This document shows, piece by piece, positions 11,233 through 22,249 of a DNA stretch of 64,000 nucleotides. Position numbers and translations under genes: made by a program. A model generated the notes under the pieces. That model did no database searches. It was not told the DNA's origin and worked only from the letters and a program-made list of their open reading frames with translations. Where the stretch lies: NCBI GenBank assembly GCA_024509875.1, contig JAMPIV010008527.1, forward strand, positions 992,001-1,056,000, read 5' to 3'. Origin of the DNA: Oreohelix idahoensis (lineage: Eukaryota > Mollusca > Gastropoda > Stylommatophora > Oreohelicidae). Every line of letters starts with the position of its first letter. The first letter of the stretch is position 1.

Positions 11233-12405
11233 CTATGAGGACGTTTCAACATCCGGAAGTGGTTTAGGTTCGACCAGTTCGCTTGGACATCTTGACAGAC
11301 AGTCCGCAAACACATTTTTCACTCCAGGAATCACTCGAAGTTCATAGCTATATGGCTGAAGAGCGATAGCGTATCTGGTTGACTTTGATGATTTAACGTC
11401 CTTAGTGTTCAGTGCTGTGAGAGCCTTTTGGTCTGTCTCCACTACAAAGTGGGAGCCTAGCAGATAACGTTCCAATTTTGTGATTGACCAAACTAACGCG
11501 AGCAACTCCTTGTCCAGAACGGAGTATTTTATTTCGCTCGCCGTTAGTTTTCTCGAAACATACATGACTGGAAATAAGGTGCCCGTATATTCCTGCATCA
11601 AAACTGCAGCAATGGCGTAAGAAGATGCGTCACTACGAAGAATAAAAGTAAGATCTTTGTTAGGCAACTTCAAAAATGGCGCATTTGAAAAAAATCTTTT
11701 TATATAATCTAACGCGATTTGGTGTTCGTTAGTCCACTGGATTATGTTAGCTGTCCCTTTTCTCAGTAAAGAAGAAAAAGGTGCAGTTAAAGTAGACAAA
11801 TGAGGGATGAATTTAGAATAGAACTGTATTAGTCCTAAAAGAGACCTAACTTGTTTTTTTGTCTTAGGTGCTGAGATGTTTAAGATTTTCGAGACATTAC
11901 TGTCTTCTGTATACATTAAACCCCGACCTATACGATGACCCAAAAAGGAGATGTCATGAAAACCGACAAATGCCTTAGAAGGTTTCGCTGTTAAGTTGTA
12001 ATCCCGTAGAGTAGAAAGTAAAGCTTTTAATCCCTGAATGTGTTCATCCCAAGAGTTACTGAAAAGACAGATGTCATCTATGTAAGTAATGACATCGGGA
12101 CGATGAGACAGTACGTGGCGCATCATGCGTACAAAGGTAGCTGGCGCATTCATTAATCTGAATGGCATAAAATTCCATTGGAAAAGTCCCTGTGGCGTCG
12201 AGAAAGCGGTGAATGGCTTTGCTTTAGGTGTGAGTGGCACTTGCCAATAACCCTTTGAAAGGTCAAATTTCGAAAAAAATGTAGCATGGGATAATTTCTC
12301 CAATAAGTCATCTAAGAGAGGTAAAGGTTCCGCATCAAACTTTGTAACTTTGTTTAATTTCCTGTAATCTACGCATCTCATCCAATTCCTTATCAACCTT
12401 ATCAC
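11233..12405 (-). CDS. Element B reverse transcriptase-RNase H
   Basis: A 390-residue uninterrupted frame. RT blocks in order: CVDYRKLNKVTKFD (about residue 12), FFSKFDLSKGYWQVPL (45-60), FQWNFMPFRLMNAPATFV (75-92), the catalytic YIDDICLF (about 108) and ISFLGHRIG (about 150), then the thumb with QVRSLLGLIQFYSKFI. RNase H begins near residue 235 with LRSDASSYAIAAVL and continues with VLDKELLALVW, VETDQKAL and the terminal FADCLSRCP. Catalytic residues of both enzymes look intact. The N-terminal end is damaged: the region between ELDEM (integrase frame) and CVDYRK is deleted compared with element C, so the polyprotein is out of frame there. It lies downstream of integrase, the Gmr1 order. Confidence 0.93.
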   Translation of the reverse strand: MIRLIRNWMRCVDYRKLNKVTKFDAEPLPLLDDLLEKLSHATFFSKFDLSKGYWQVPLTPKAKPFTAFSTPQGLFQWNFMPFRLMNAPATFVRMMRHVLSHRPDVITYIDDICLFSNSWDEHIQGLKALLSTLRDYNLTAKPSKAFVGFHDISFLGHRIGRGLMYTEDSNVSKILNISAPKTKKQVRSLLGLIQFYSKFIPHLSTLTAPFSSLLRKGTANIIQWTNEHQIALDYIKRFFSNAPFLKLPNKDLTFILRSDASSYAIAAVLMQEYTGTLFPVMYVSRKLTASEIKYSVLDKELLALVWSITKLERYLLGSHFVVETDQKALTALNTKDVKSSKSTRYAIALQPYSYELRVIPGVKNVFADCLSRCPSELVEPKPLPDVETSS

Positions 12406-14081
12406 GAAAGTGTAAAGGAATAGGATATGGGCGCACTCGAATAGGCGTATCGTCAGTCAGAATAATGTCATGTTGGATGACTGACGTATGACCTGGGATG
12501 TCAGTGAGGACATCCTCATACGAGTGTAGAATATTAGAGACTTGCTGACGTTGATCAGCCGAAAGAGTAGATGAAATAGTAACATCATTCCAATTCTCAG
12601 TGGAATGAAGTGGCACAACTGGTATTGGCAGTTGTACATCATTGAAAGAAGATTCTTCTTCTTGGATGACTGACAAACTAGAATAGTGTTGAATAGGAGG
12701 TGTAGGATCGTCAGTTGCTTGGAATACTGACTGTAGATAATCAGGACGTGAGTAATACTCCTTCAACATGTTAATGTGGAAGGTTTTATGTTTACCATTT
12801 ACATCAACGATGTAGTCAACATCGGATATTCTTGAGATGATCCTGAAAGGACCTCTCCAAGTAATTAATAGACGATTGTTATGAGTGGGGAGTAAGACAA
12901 AAGCTTCGTCACCAGGAATAAGCTGGCGAAGACGTCTATACTTGTTTGCAAATAGACGAGCTTTTTCTTTGGCTTGTTCGGATGATGCAGTAGCTAGTCT
13001 ACAAGCATCTATGATTCTCTTTCTCAGAGAGATCACATACTCATAAGAGGATTGAGTTTCCTCTTCAATATTCTCTTCAACCAATAAGTCGTGGATTAAC
13101 GACATCGGGCCACGTGGTTGCATGCCAAAAACAAGCTGGAACGGAGAAAACCCCGTGGCTTGATTTTGCACCTCGCGATACGCGAAGAGAGCGGCGGGTA
13201 GGACCCGATCCCAATCCTGAGGGTGATCTTGGGTCATCTTACCCAACAACTGCTTGAGTGTCCTATTTTGGCGCTCAATTAACCCATTGGACATCGCATG
13301 GTAAATTGAACTAAGTGATCTGTCTATACCTAATGTCTTCATAACTTGAGACATGGATTCAGAAATGAACTGAACCCCATGATCCGATAAGATCTTCCGC
13401 GGAAAAACCAATGCGTGAGAAGATTAACATTAATGCCTCTGCTACACTGGCAGATGAGGTGTTCTTCAGAGGGATGGCCTCAGGCCAACGAGTGCACATA
13501 TCAATGCAAGTAAGAATATGCGTATGCCCTCTGGCAGATGGAAGCATCGGACCAATAATGTCGATAGCCATTTTATCAAATGGTCTAATCGGGATGTCCG
13601 CAGCTTGAATAGGAGCCGCATGAAATGGGCCCCGTACTTTAACTTCCTGACATATCAAACATGAACGACAATAGAGAGTAATATCTCTATGAACGCCCGG
13701 CGAGTAGAATGCAGAAAGCACTCTGGATTTGGTACGTGAAAAACCCATATGGCCCGCGCATTGCGAGTCATGAGCATGACGCAATATTCGCGATCTCATA
13801 GAAGATGGGACTAGAATCTGAGAACATAAGGATGAATCCTTTTCCCGTATTACTCTAACCAAAATCCCATTTTTAAGAATAAAGTCATGTCTAGATTTTG
13901 CAAGTTTGTTGCTTGTATTCTTTTTGTTCACATACTGAAAAATTTTTTTTAATGAATCATCATTCTTTTGTAAAGTTGCAAACGACTCCCGTGAAATAGG
14001 AGCATCGTCATCACAAGTGGTATGAACTGTAGGTTCATATGGTGTATCATGCGACATAATAGTAGCTTGAGCTTTAGTCAC
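12335..14081 (-). pseudogene. Element B integrase (one frameshift)
   Basis: Integrase inserts the cDNA into chromosomes. The minus-strand frame 14081-13359 has the zinc domain (HAHDSQCAGHMGF, then CRSCLICQEVK) and the first half of the core with MAIDIIGPML (first catalytic Asp) and CIDMCTRWPEA. One extra T near 13395 moves the reading into frame 13411-12335, which has LSDHGVQFISESM (second Asp), NGLIERQNRTLKQLL (catalytic Glu) and the C-terminal GPF-type module ITWRGPFRI with FHINMLKEYY. It then passes without a break into the RT leader (YEDVLTDIPGHTSV). All DDE residues are present, so one base accounts for the loss. Confidence 0.92.
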
Positions 14082-15941
14082 TACTGCATTTGCAGCCTGA
14101 AAATGTCACTCTTCCCATGCAGCAATTTGCTGTGGTGTACACTCTGTTATACCATGTATACGACCCAATATGACATCACAAATTGGATTAGGAAGAAGAC
14201 AGGCGTGGATCTTCCCTGAAAAAAATGGTGTATTTAAATTAATAATGGCTGTGGGAAACATTTCCACTGTGCCTCCAAAGGTAACACATTTGACTGTGTG
14301 GCCCGTGGCACAACGCGGATCTATCAGCGAAGTCCGTACACCGACCGTGGTACAACCTGAATCAAATAAAAGAGAGCATGGAATATTATTGACAAATCCT
14401 TTGTGAAACTTAAGAGATCCTTGTCCCTGATGTACAGAAGTTGCCGTGCAGACCGCAGGTAGGCTAGGCAAAATGTGTCCGCAGCGCAACGTCGTGATCG
14501 CCTTGGGCTGGAAAAGTGTTGAGCATTCTGCACAAGCTGTCACCTGATGACTATCAATAGAACAAGACATGGCATTATGAGCATCAGCACTTTTAACCTG
14601 TTCATTGTTAGCCTGAGTATCACTTAAAGCGACATTAGAATGTCTACGTGTCTGGCTCGATGATCTATCTCTTCGTCGCGATCTGTTCTGATTATTTGCA
14701 TTAAAATTGCCCCAATTGTCATTCCTGCTTGCGTTAAAATTTGGATGAGTACGATAATTAGTATAATTAACGTTATGATGTTGGTGAAATGAATTATTCC
14801 AAGAACTTTGTCTATTTTGTGGAACCTGAGATTTTGATCTCCAGTTTTGTTTATTATTATACCCTTGATTATGTTTGAAATTATTGTTACCACTATCTCG
14901 CGATCTATGAGCTTGGTTCCAAGAAACATTGAATGGAGCAGATTGTTGGAATTGCTTCCCCTTATAAAAATTACCATTGTTGAAATTCTCATTATTTCCC
15001 TTATTAAAGTATCTGTCGTTACTCAATGAACGATTTCGTGGAAAATTATTTTGTTGTACGGCAAAAGCAACTGGCAATTCACTTTTAATGTGAGCATTAC
15101 TTAGATCCATGGATGGGTGAGCAGTGCAGAAATTTTTAGAATGTTCTTCTAGATTTTTCATAGATAAAGGTTTCCGTTCGTGCAAAAATGCAAGAAATGC
15201 TGGATTTACTGACGATAGCACCTTATCGCGCAGTAGTAAATCGAAAAGACCTTCATACGACTTTTCTATCTTGGATAATTCGATCCATCTTTCTAGTGTT
15301 AGCCGTATTTGGGAAAGAAAATCACAAAAGTTCTTCCCTGATTGCGGTAGCAAAGTCCGAAAACGTAATCGGTATTCATTTTCTGTCATTTGGAATTTTC
15401 GGAGAAGTGAAGCTCGAAGAGCGTCATAATTATTCTTATCATTAATACTGGTGGTATGATAAACCGCCAAAGCATCTCCCGTAAGCAATCTGGATAAATA
15501 TGTAGAATATAGTGATTTATCCACATTGTAAGACCTACAGGTGGCGTCAAACCTATCCAAAAAAAATATCACGTCGTCAGACGGGGGGTTAAATTTAGGT
15601 AATTTTAGGTGAATTTCCTTAAAATTATCATGCCTGGATGAAGCTTGGCCTTCGAAAGTTCTCTGTGAATTAGCTTCTTGAGTTAACCTAATTCTATCAT
15701 ATTCCAATTCGGCAAGTTTCAAATCATGCTGACGTTTCTTATCATTCTCTTCTGTCTCAAGCTGAAGTCTTTTTGCATTTTGTTCAGCTATTAATCTTCT
15801 TTCTTCCATTTCCTTTTGTTTAACTTCCATTTCCTTTTGTTTAACTTCCATTTCAATCTTAAGTTTATCTGCAGCCTCCAATCTTTTCTGTTCTGCCTCA
15901 TGCAGAAATCGTTTCTCTTCTAATTCAGCTGCTAATCTCAT
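14082..15941 (-). CDS. Element B gag-protease polyprotein, main part
   Basis: A 611-residue frame (14106-15941). It starts with a Glu/Lys/Arg-rich coiled coil containing KQKEMEV repeats. A capsid-like region follows (LKLPKFNPPSDDVIFFLDRF, then YSTYLSRLLTGDAL) and a long Asn/Arg/Ser-rich basic linker of the nucleocapsid type. There is no CCHC knuckle; instead there is CAECSTLF...TLRCGHILPSL, a C-x2-C...C-G-H arrangement shared with element C. Protease follows with LLFDSGCTT (Asp-Ser-Gly) and CDVILGRIHG. The frame ends at a TGA near 14107 where element C has Arg (CGA), so the stop is a recent transition separating protease from integrase, which continues in the same frame. Confidence 0.88.
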
Positions 15942-16261
15942 TTTTATCTCATTTTTTTCTCATTCTCCTCAGACTCAATCCGTCTTTGATCTGCCTCAAA
16001 TTTCATCTTCTTCTCATTTTCCTCAGCCTCAATCCGTTTTTGATCTGCCTCAAATTTCATCTTCTTCTCATTTTCCTCAGCCTCAATCCGTTTTTGATCT
16101 GCCTCAAATTTCAAATTTTCCAATCTTAACTTTTCAGCCTCCAATCTTTGAGCTTCCAACCTTTGAGATTCTTTATATTCCGACATAGCGAATTGTCGTA
16201 CCTCTTCAGGAGGTATCTGAAGAGCTTTTGCTTGCTTAATGAAATAATCTAGTGAATACAT
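15942..16261 (-). pseudogene. Element B gag N-terminal coiled coil
   Basis: A 105-residue frame starting MYSLDYFIKQAKAL, comparable to the start of element C gag (MATLESFVKIGKDF) and therefore probably the true gag start. It is almost wholly predicted coiled coil, with an 18-residue unit (KFEADQKRIEAEENEKKM) repeated three times as a 54-bp tandem repeat (about 15960-16110). A short near-exact duplication of AAAATGAGAT at 15937-15957 shifts the frame and ends this ORF immediately before the next frame begins at 15941. Confidence 0.8.
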
Positions 16262-17351
16262 TATGCTTTATAAGTAGTCACTATACTCTTAATTTCTAAA
16301 TATGATAATTAATTAATGTAAATTAATTAACCTTGTTAATACACCGAATGGTCTTCGTTCCTGTCCTAGAACGGTATATCATACTCATATAATTGTCAAA
16401 TATATTAATAATCAATAAATTAATTTATGTAATGACATGTTATGAACAGACAAATGCCATAGACAATAGCAACAACAATGACAAGACGAGATACTCAAAG
16501 ACAATAGAAAACAGTCGCAGAAATCCAATAAAAATAAAAATGTGAAACTAAAAATAGAATGTCGTAAAGAGTTACGATGATAACTGCGATCAAATACTAA
16601 ACAATACAATTGACAAGACAGTGTAAAAACATATGTTTTGTAAAGAACTGAACGATAGTCAGGTGAGGATGACGTAATATACAAACAAAATACATTATAA
16701 AACTAAGGTACGAGTAAAATAACTGTGAAAACAACAATTAAAACTTGACGGAACAGCTAAACAAATACTATCATAAGAAGCAAGTAGCGATCGGAACTAC
16801 AGCAAGGTTTCTAGCCTTGAACCGGAATTATCGCTCAATTGAAACTTATAAATCAAAACCTACAGAACATCTGACAAAGAGCCCGAATCGGCTTCGAGAT
16901 GAACCTCGTTTGTCAGATCGACCTCCCTACCACCCACGACGGATATACAACATAGAACATGCAACATGAACAGTATATTGGTGGACATAGAAGAGAATAG
17001 GCACAGCCAAACACAATACAGTAATAAACGAAACTCCGTTTATACTTATCTCGGCTGATCAAACAAAAAATGTGCCTCGTCTCCGTAAATGTACGTTTGA
17101 GAATCGAAATACTTCGGCCTGAGAATCTGAGTATAGCTCGCACGTAAATAAGGACCAAAAGGATGATGTCCAACGTAGGTAGTCACTGGAGAACTTGGTG
17201 TTGAGGTTCATTGCTGACCTTGACCTTCTGATAACCGTCGTGTAGATTTCATGATGAAGACACGGGTCGTTCTGTCTAACGATTTTTGGAAAAATATTGA
17301 GTAAGTTCCCTTCATTGAAACTTGTCCAAAACACACTTGGCCGCCATTTAT
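16262..17351 (-). other. Element B 5' leader
   Basis: About 1.1 kb between the 5' LTR and the gag start. Next to the LTR edge the coding strand reads ATAAATGGCGGCCAAGTG, a possible primer-binding site starting TGGCGG; a similar TGGCGGCCAG occurs inside the leader of element C at 21301. The short ORFs here (16412-16684, 16745-16969, 16913-17427) lack recognisable domains. Confidence 0.5.
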
Positions 17352-18458
17352 TGTTGGGTTCTTTTGTGATTGTAGTTGATAGTAACGATATGCTAGTGGT
17401 AGATGTATCAATGACTAGCTTAGACACGCGAAGGGTTTCAATGAAAAGTTGTCAAAAGGTTATTCAATCAACTTCCAACGAGTGGTAGGCAATTGGCCAA
17501 TTCATGACTAGAATCAACTCGTTGTTAAAAGTTATTCAGGTTTATTGACGAAAGACAAACGGCAATCAACGACACGATCAAGACAAACGATGAGAGCATC
17601 ATAATTATAGTTACTGTTGATAATAAAACATTCCTGTAGATTTCTTTATCAATCAAGTCCTTTTCTATCCAAGTGACTAGGATTTCCTAACAGTTGTCAT
17701 TTGAAATACATTACGGTCATGTCCGTTAACCTTGTTCCAAGGACGTCTGTAACAGTAAACGGATTCAGATTCATGGATGACGCTTCCATATAATACTTGT
17801 TTAAATCCCAGACTTTCTCCTTACAATAATCTATACAGTTTGATATAATCCATAAAAGTTCTACACGAAAATACAATCAGGTTAGCGACTTCAGTTGACT
17901 AACCTCTCCTACAAAATATGCCACGACCTTGGCATAGGCATTACAAAATATCCGATATTCAAGATATGATCAAATAGTTATCCTTTACTCGTAGGACTTC
18001 CCACTACGAAATATTACAGTGAAGTAAAGATCTCAACTGTTCCATTCTAGGAATCCAGTAACATATGGATTCCCGCTAGAATCCAGTGATGATCATCTGT
18101 TCCACTTTATACATAGACGTATAAATATACATGAAGGTTCAAACGAAACTTACGTATTGAACTGCATGTTGGCTTCACACTGAAGACCCAACAAAATCCT
18201 TCATAACAATTCTTCCATCGAATTGTTCAGAATCAAAATAATAACATACGGGCAGAGAGAGAGAGTCCATCTTGCCCTTACAACAGCTGACGTCATAATC
18301 CTCAACTAGGTTACCCGTGCGCAAAGAGCAACTCATACTCTGCATTGCGCACGTCGGTGCGTGAATAAAACGTACGCACAAATAATATAACTATATCAAG
18401 ACTGGTGCGTACATTGGCAGGACCGAAGACTACCACCTTAGGTAAAACGTACGCAACA
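17352..18458 (-). repeat. 5' LTR of element B (1,107 bp)
   Basis: Nearly identical to 9026-10252 except that it lacks the 122-bp segment between ACAGTGAAG repeats and has two more bases in a GA-repeat near 18257. Ends GCAACA at 18458, followed by GAGTG. Confidence 0.94.
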
Positions 18459-18697
18459 GAGTGTCCAATATTTTGCATTACATTTTATCATCTTTGACAA
18501 TTTTCAACTTTTTATAGTAGCGGGTTATAAACGGTAACTTTAAGTCACTAGAATTGGACCTTTTGAGAAATATGAGCAGGTAGAGCAATGGTGGCGGGAT
18601 GTGTATAGAAGCTATCTTGGCGTATTGAAACAAAATTCAAATACAGTATTATCATTATAATTTGAAATGGAGGGTTAAAACAGTGCATTTTACTACA
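18459..18697 (-). repeat. 5' LTR of element A, remaining part
   Basis: Matches 2458-2696 of the left LTR of A, ending TTTTACTACA. Followed by GCTTC, the second copy of A's target-site duplication. Confidence 0.92.
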
Positions 18698-20187
18698 GCT
18701 TCAATGCAGACTTCCTGCAAGGGGGCCTGCTGTAATACTTGGCTGATGTTCCATAAGGAACCAAAAAGGAAATGAATGAGTAAACAGTGCTTCAACTGTG
18801 TGCCACAACCATACTAGATGCCCCAGCCACTTTTGAATGAAGCTGCCCGTGTTCAATAGGCCACCACCAACAGAGCTCATGTGACAGTTAAGGAACTTGA
18901 GACATCCCACCAAGGTCAAGTACATGGGATGGCTAGGTGTGATGTAAAGGTATATACTTATACACACATACCTGCATGAAAATACATATATTTACACACA
19001 GAAAGAGAGAACAGACACTCGTGTATTTTCGACATGAAGTAAATGGGATTCACAAATATAAAGTAGAAGAACGCACAGAGAAAAAAAACACACACTCGTG
19101 TATCCATTTCGACATGAAGTAAATGTGATTCACAAATATAAAGTATATAAACACAAACACATTTGAGTGGTCATACACACTTAAAATAGCCCCACAACTG
19201 TAATAACTCAGTCAACACATGAGGTGTACAACACACATCACACAAATGTATTCAAATCACACATGTACACATGTCAACCAGTCACATACAAGTATTGAAG
19301 CAGCCATAGATTAGGTTGAAAAATAAAGACGCCTGTTACTGGTTTTGTCCTGTGTGTTGTTTTACCAAGACCAAGAAAGGAAATTGTCAACCGTTTCCTC
19401 TAGGTCATTTATTTACTCATTACCTTTTAACATCATCTAGAGCACAAACCTACAATAAGTCCACCCCAAGCCTGTGCCATTTTTTCAAGATCTTCTCCAT
19501 CTCTTTTAAATCTATCTTCAATTCCCATCTCCACATGTTCTTCACTCTTCCTCTTTTTCATTCACCCTGGGGATTTCAGAAGAAGGAATTCACTGTTATG
19601 CTTTCCTGAATGTGTGTTCTATTCCCCACCAATGTCTTTTCTTCAACAGTGTTCCAATAATAACAGTCAGTTTGTTTCCATCTGTCCCACGTTGGTGGTG
19701 GTGTTGTACCATTTCAAACTTTCTATTCTGTACAAGAACCCAGTTTTACAAGTCTGTAACTTCTTGGTTGCTTTATTTCCCATGTTTCACAGCCATACAA
19801 TAGGACTACCTTGACACATGAAAGCTCCTCTTTTTTACTTGTGCTATCTTATTTTGATGTCCCTGTCTGTTACGCCTAACTTTGTCTGTACTGCTGCCAT
19901 GAAGTGAGTCCATATCTTGTAGGTACGTTTCTACTTATTCTCCCTGGTGAATTTTCAGACCCTACAGCTGTGACTCTCATCAGGTATTTTCAGGTATCTG
20001 GTTATAATCATCCCCCCCCCCCCCCAATGAAGACTGTCTAATGATCAAACTACAGCACAAGATTCCCCACCAAGAACATACCACAAGCCATCATCAGTCA
20101 GAAAGGCATCCGGTACAAGAAAAGGCAATTCTGGAACACTGCAGACCACTATTGCAAATCATGACTGAGACTGAGTGGGGAAAGAGG
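18698..20187 (-). other. Host intron with ancient LINE 3' remnant and simple repeats
   Basis: No intact gene. At about 19310-19900 the minus strand can be read, with many frameshifts, as a LINE ORF2 C-terminus: a region like YGCETW near 19790, then an RGR..K.W..ELK.DLKEM stretch near 19560-19480 typical of LINE tails. A related remnant is at 57000-57440. At 19010-19150 a unit of about 85 bp containing TTCGACATGAAGTAAATG is tandemly duplicated. A C-homopolymer lies at about 20012-20025. The stretch 20026-20187 is unassigned. Confidence 0.5.
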
Positions 20188-21190
20188 TGTTGCGTCCTTT
20201 ATTGGATGCCTTAACAGTAGCAAAGTGGACATGCGTCTGGCTGCTGTTAAGAAAGAGTACGCATCAACTAAGATATTAAGAAGATAATAGTAGTTAAATT
20301 CATCGCGCACTAAAGTGCACATATTTTGTGCGTGGTATTGGTTTGCGCCTTGTTGCTAAACAAAGGGATGACGTATGAACCTCGAAGCAAGAGGAAGGCT
20401 AGGATTCTTTAAGAGATTAATCTGTGATTGTAACCCTTTTCTTTGGGTCAACAACTATGGATTCCTTGTTACATGGCCTTCCGTATGGAAGCTATCGCCA
20501 TATGAATCCAAAAGTAAGTCATTCGTATAATTTGTGAAATAAATTTATGTATAACTTGCCTTGAAGGAAGAATCTAGTCAAGTGTCAAACGGGAGGTCAT
20601 TGTCCCATTTAATAGACGTCTTGAAAATGGATTCTCTTGAATATTATCGGATCTAGCCTCATACGGTCAATTGCGTGCCAGAGGGAATTGCACTGAAAAA
20701 TCTTAAAGATAAATATATATTTTGCTGTCCGTTGGACTTACGGATGAAATTAGAGGTCAGTCAAAATTGAAGTCATCAGAATGTTTATGCACTGTTTATT
20801 ATAAAGTCTCAACAAGGATATGTCGATGTTATGGACTTTGATGGTTCATGAGGCCAATTTTTAAGAGAGTATTTTTCTGCAATTTATTGTCTACCCATGA
20901 TCATGAAATGTTTGACTGCCCTTGAGGGGTTAGCCGTTACTAAGAACATAGTGTAAAGCAAGCTGTTCTGCTATGAATATAAAAATGCTGGAAGATGTTC
21001 TACCTTATGATGTTCAACAATATTAATACCATACATCAATAACATATGGTAGTATTTCGTCGATGTGACTGTCCTAATAAATTGTCGTGAATCTTTGCAA
21101 ACAACCATGAGTTGGTGTTGACATTGCCTTTATATTCAACGTTATCTTGCTTGAATTTCACCCCCGACATTCGCGTAACTAACTACAACA
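20188..21190 (+). repeat. 5' LTR of element C
   Basis: About 1.0 kb, TG...CA ends, nearly identical to 32746-33772, which has an extra roughly 24-bp segment near 33664-33690. Immediately after it the sequence TCTGGTGGGTCAG contains a TGG-initiated primer-binding-site candidate. Confidence 0.93.
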
Positions 21191-22249
21191 TCTGGTGGGT
21201 CAGCAATAGCCCATAAGAAAGAAATCTTTCAATCACTATTCACACCAGAACAGTTAGTCTATAACAGTAAAACTACAATAAACGTTTAGACTATAACAGT
21301 TGGCGGCCAGCTTTCAAGGGAGTGATTTGAAATTCCTGAAAGATATCGGTTGAAAATTTCAAGTTTCTTTCAAGTCGACATCAACTCACTTGGAATTCAA
21401 GGTTAACTCAGGGACATCAACCGTCACAGTCAATGTTATTCAAGTTCAACTACAACTGTCAACGCTGAACTGCATCATCATATTAACATGGAATGGCATC
21501 ATCTGTTTTCTTCGAACGATATATTATGGCTCAGTAATACAGCGCCCGTATGCCAAAATCGACAAATCCGTGAACGTGGGTGGTTGGGTCTGGCAGCTTA
21601 TGAAGGAAACATCCCAGTTTCACCCCAGGGCCTTCGTAAGTGTTCTATAGGGACACTTTTACAGATTTCCCGCAGTGGAATGTTCCAACACATGAGTGTT
21701 GAAGGATTTTTTTAAGTCTACTGTGTTTGGTTCTCTGTGAACTATACTTGTTTAGCTGTGATGTCGTGTTTTTACTGTTGTTTTCGAAGTAATTTCTTAT
21801 ACGTACCTTATTTTCATGATGTATTTTGTTTGTAACCGTCGTCCTTCTCAATCTTACGATTGCTCAGTTTTTTACACCATTTGTGTTTATACCTTGTGCT
21901 GTCAATTGTCTAGTTATTTTTTTCTTCGCAGTTGTCATTGCATTCTTTGCAACATTCTCTTTTTAGTTCTACTTTCTGCTTTATTTGATTTCTGCGAAAG
22001 TTTTCATTTGTCCTTTACATCTTGTCCTGTCACTGTTGTCTATATGGTTTCTTCTATTGTGTTATGATAATATATTAATACATAATTTGATTCATTAATT
22101 AATAACATATTTAATAATTAACTAGTATTAAGTGCCGTTCTATGGACAGGAACGTTGAGCACTTATAAGAGATTGATAAAATTATAAATTATAATTATTT
22201 GAGTAAAAACTTTTTGAAGAAGTAAAAGTACACATACACATTTGTCATT
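21191..22249 (+). other. Element C 5' leader
   Basis: Primer-binding-site candidate TGGTGGGTCAG at 21193-21203, then about 1 kb of leader to the gag start. The short open frames at 21390-21715 and 21816-22067 have no recognisable domains and I treat them as non-coding. Confidence 0.55.

Larger units (their letters stand above)
9026..18458 (-). mobile_element. LTR retrotransposon B (Ty3/gypsy, Gmr1-like), inserted in A's LTR
   Basis: A complete 9.4-kb element with LTRs 9026-10252 and 17352-18458 starting TGTTGGG and ending GCAACA, flanked by the duplication GAGTG (9021-9025 and 18459-18463). The minus strand carries gag, protease, integrase, RT and RNase H in that order. The two LTRs are nearly identical apart from one 122-bp indel, so the insertion is recent relative to A. 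Four lesions break the coding: a short duplication in gag near 15945, a CGA-to-TGA type stop near 14107, one extra T near 13395, and a deletion at the RT start near 12380. Relatives elsewhere may still be active. Confidence 0.95.
496..18697 (-). mobile_element. LTR retrotransposon A (Ty3/gypsy, Gmr1-like), split by element B
   Basis: Long terminal repeats at 496-2696 and 7253-9020 plus 18459-18697 flank a degenerate gag-pol on the minus strand. Both outer edges carry the 5-bp duplication GCTTC (491-495 and 18698-18702), which fixes the element's limits. LTR ends are TG...CA. On the coding strand a purine-rich tract (AAGAGGGGAGGTG, about 2697-2709) precedes the 3' LTR, as expected for a polypurine tract. 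Domain order along the minus strand is gag, zinc knuckle, protease, integrase, RT, RNase H. That is the Ty1/copia order on a gypsy-type RT, which defines the Gmr1 group. Many stops and frameshifts and the missing integrase core mean it is dead. The 5' LTR later received element B. Confidence 0.92.
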
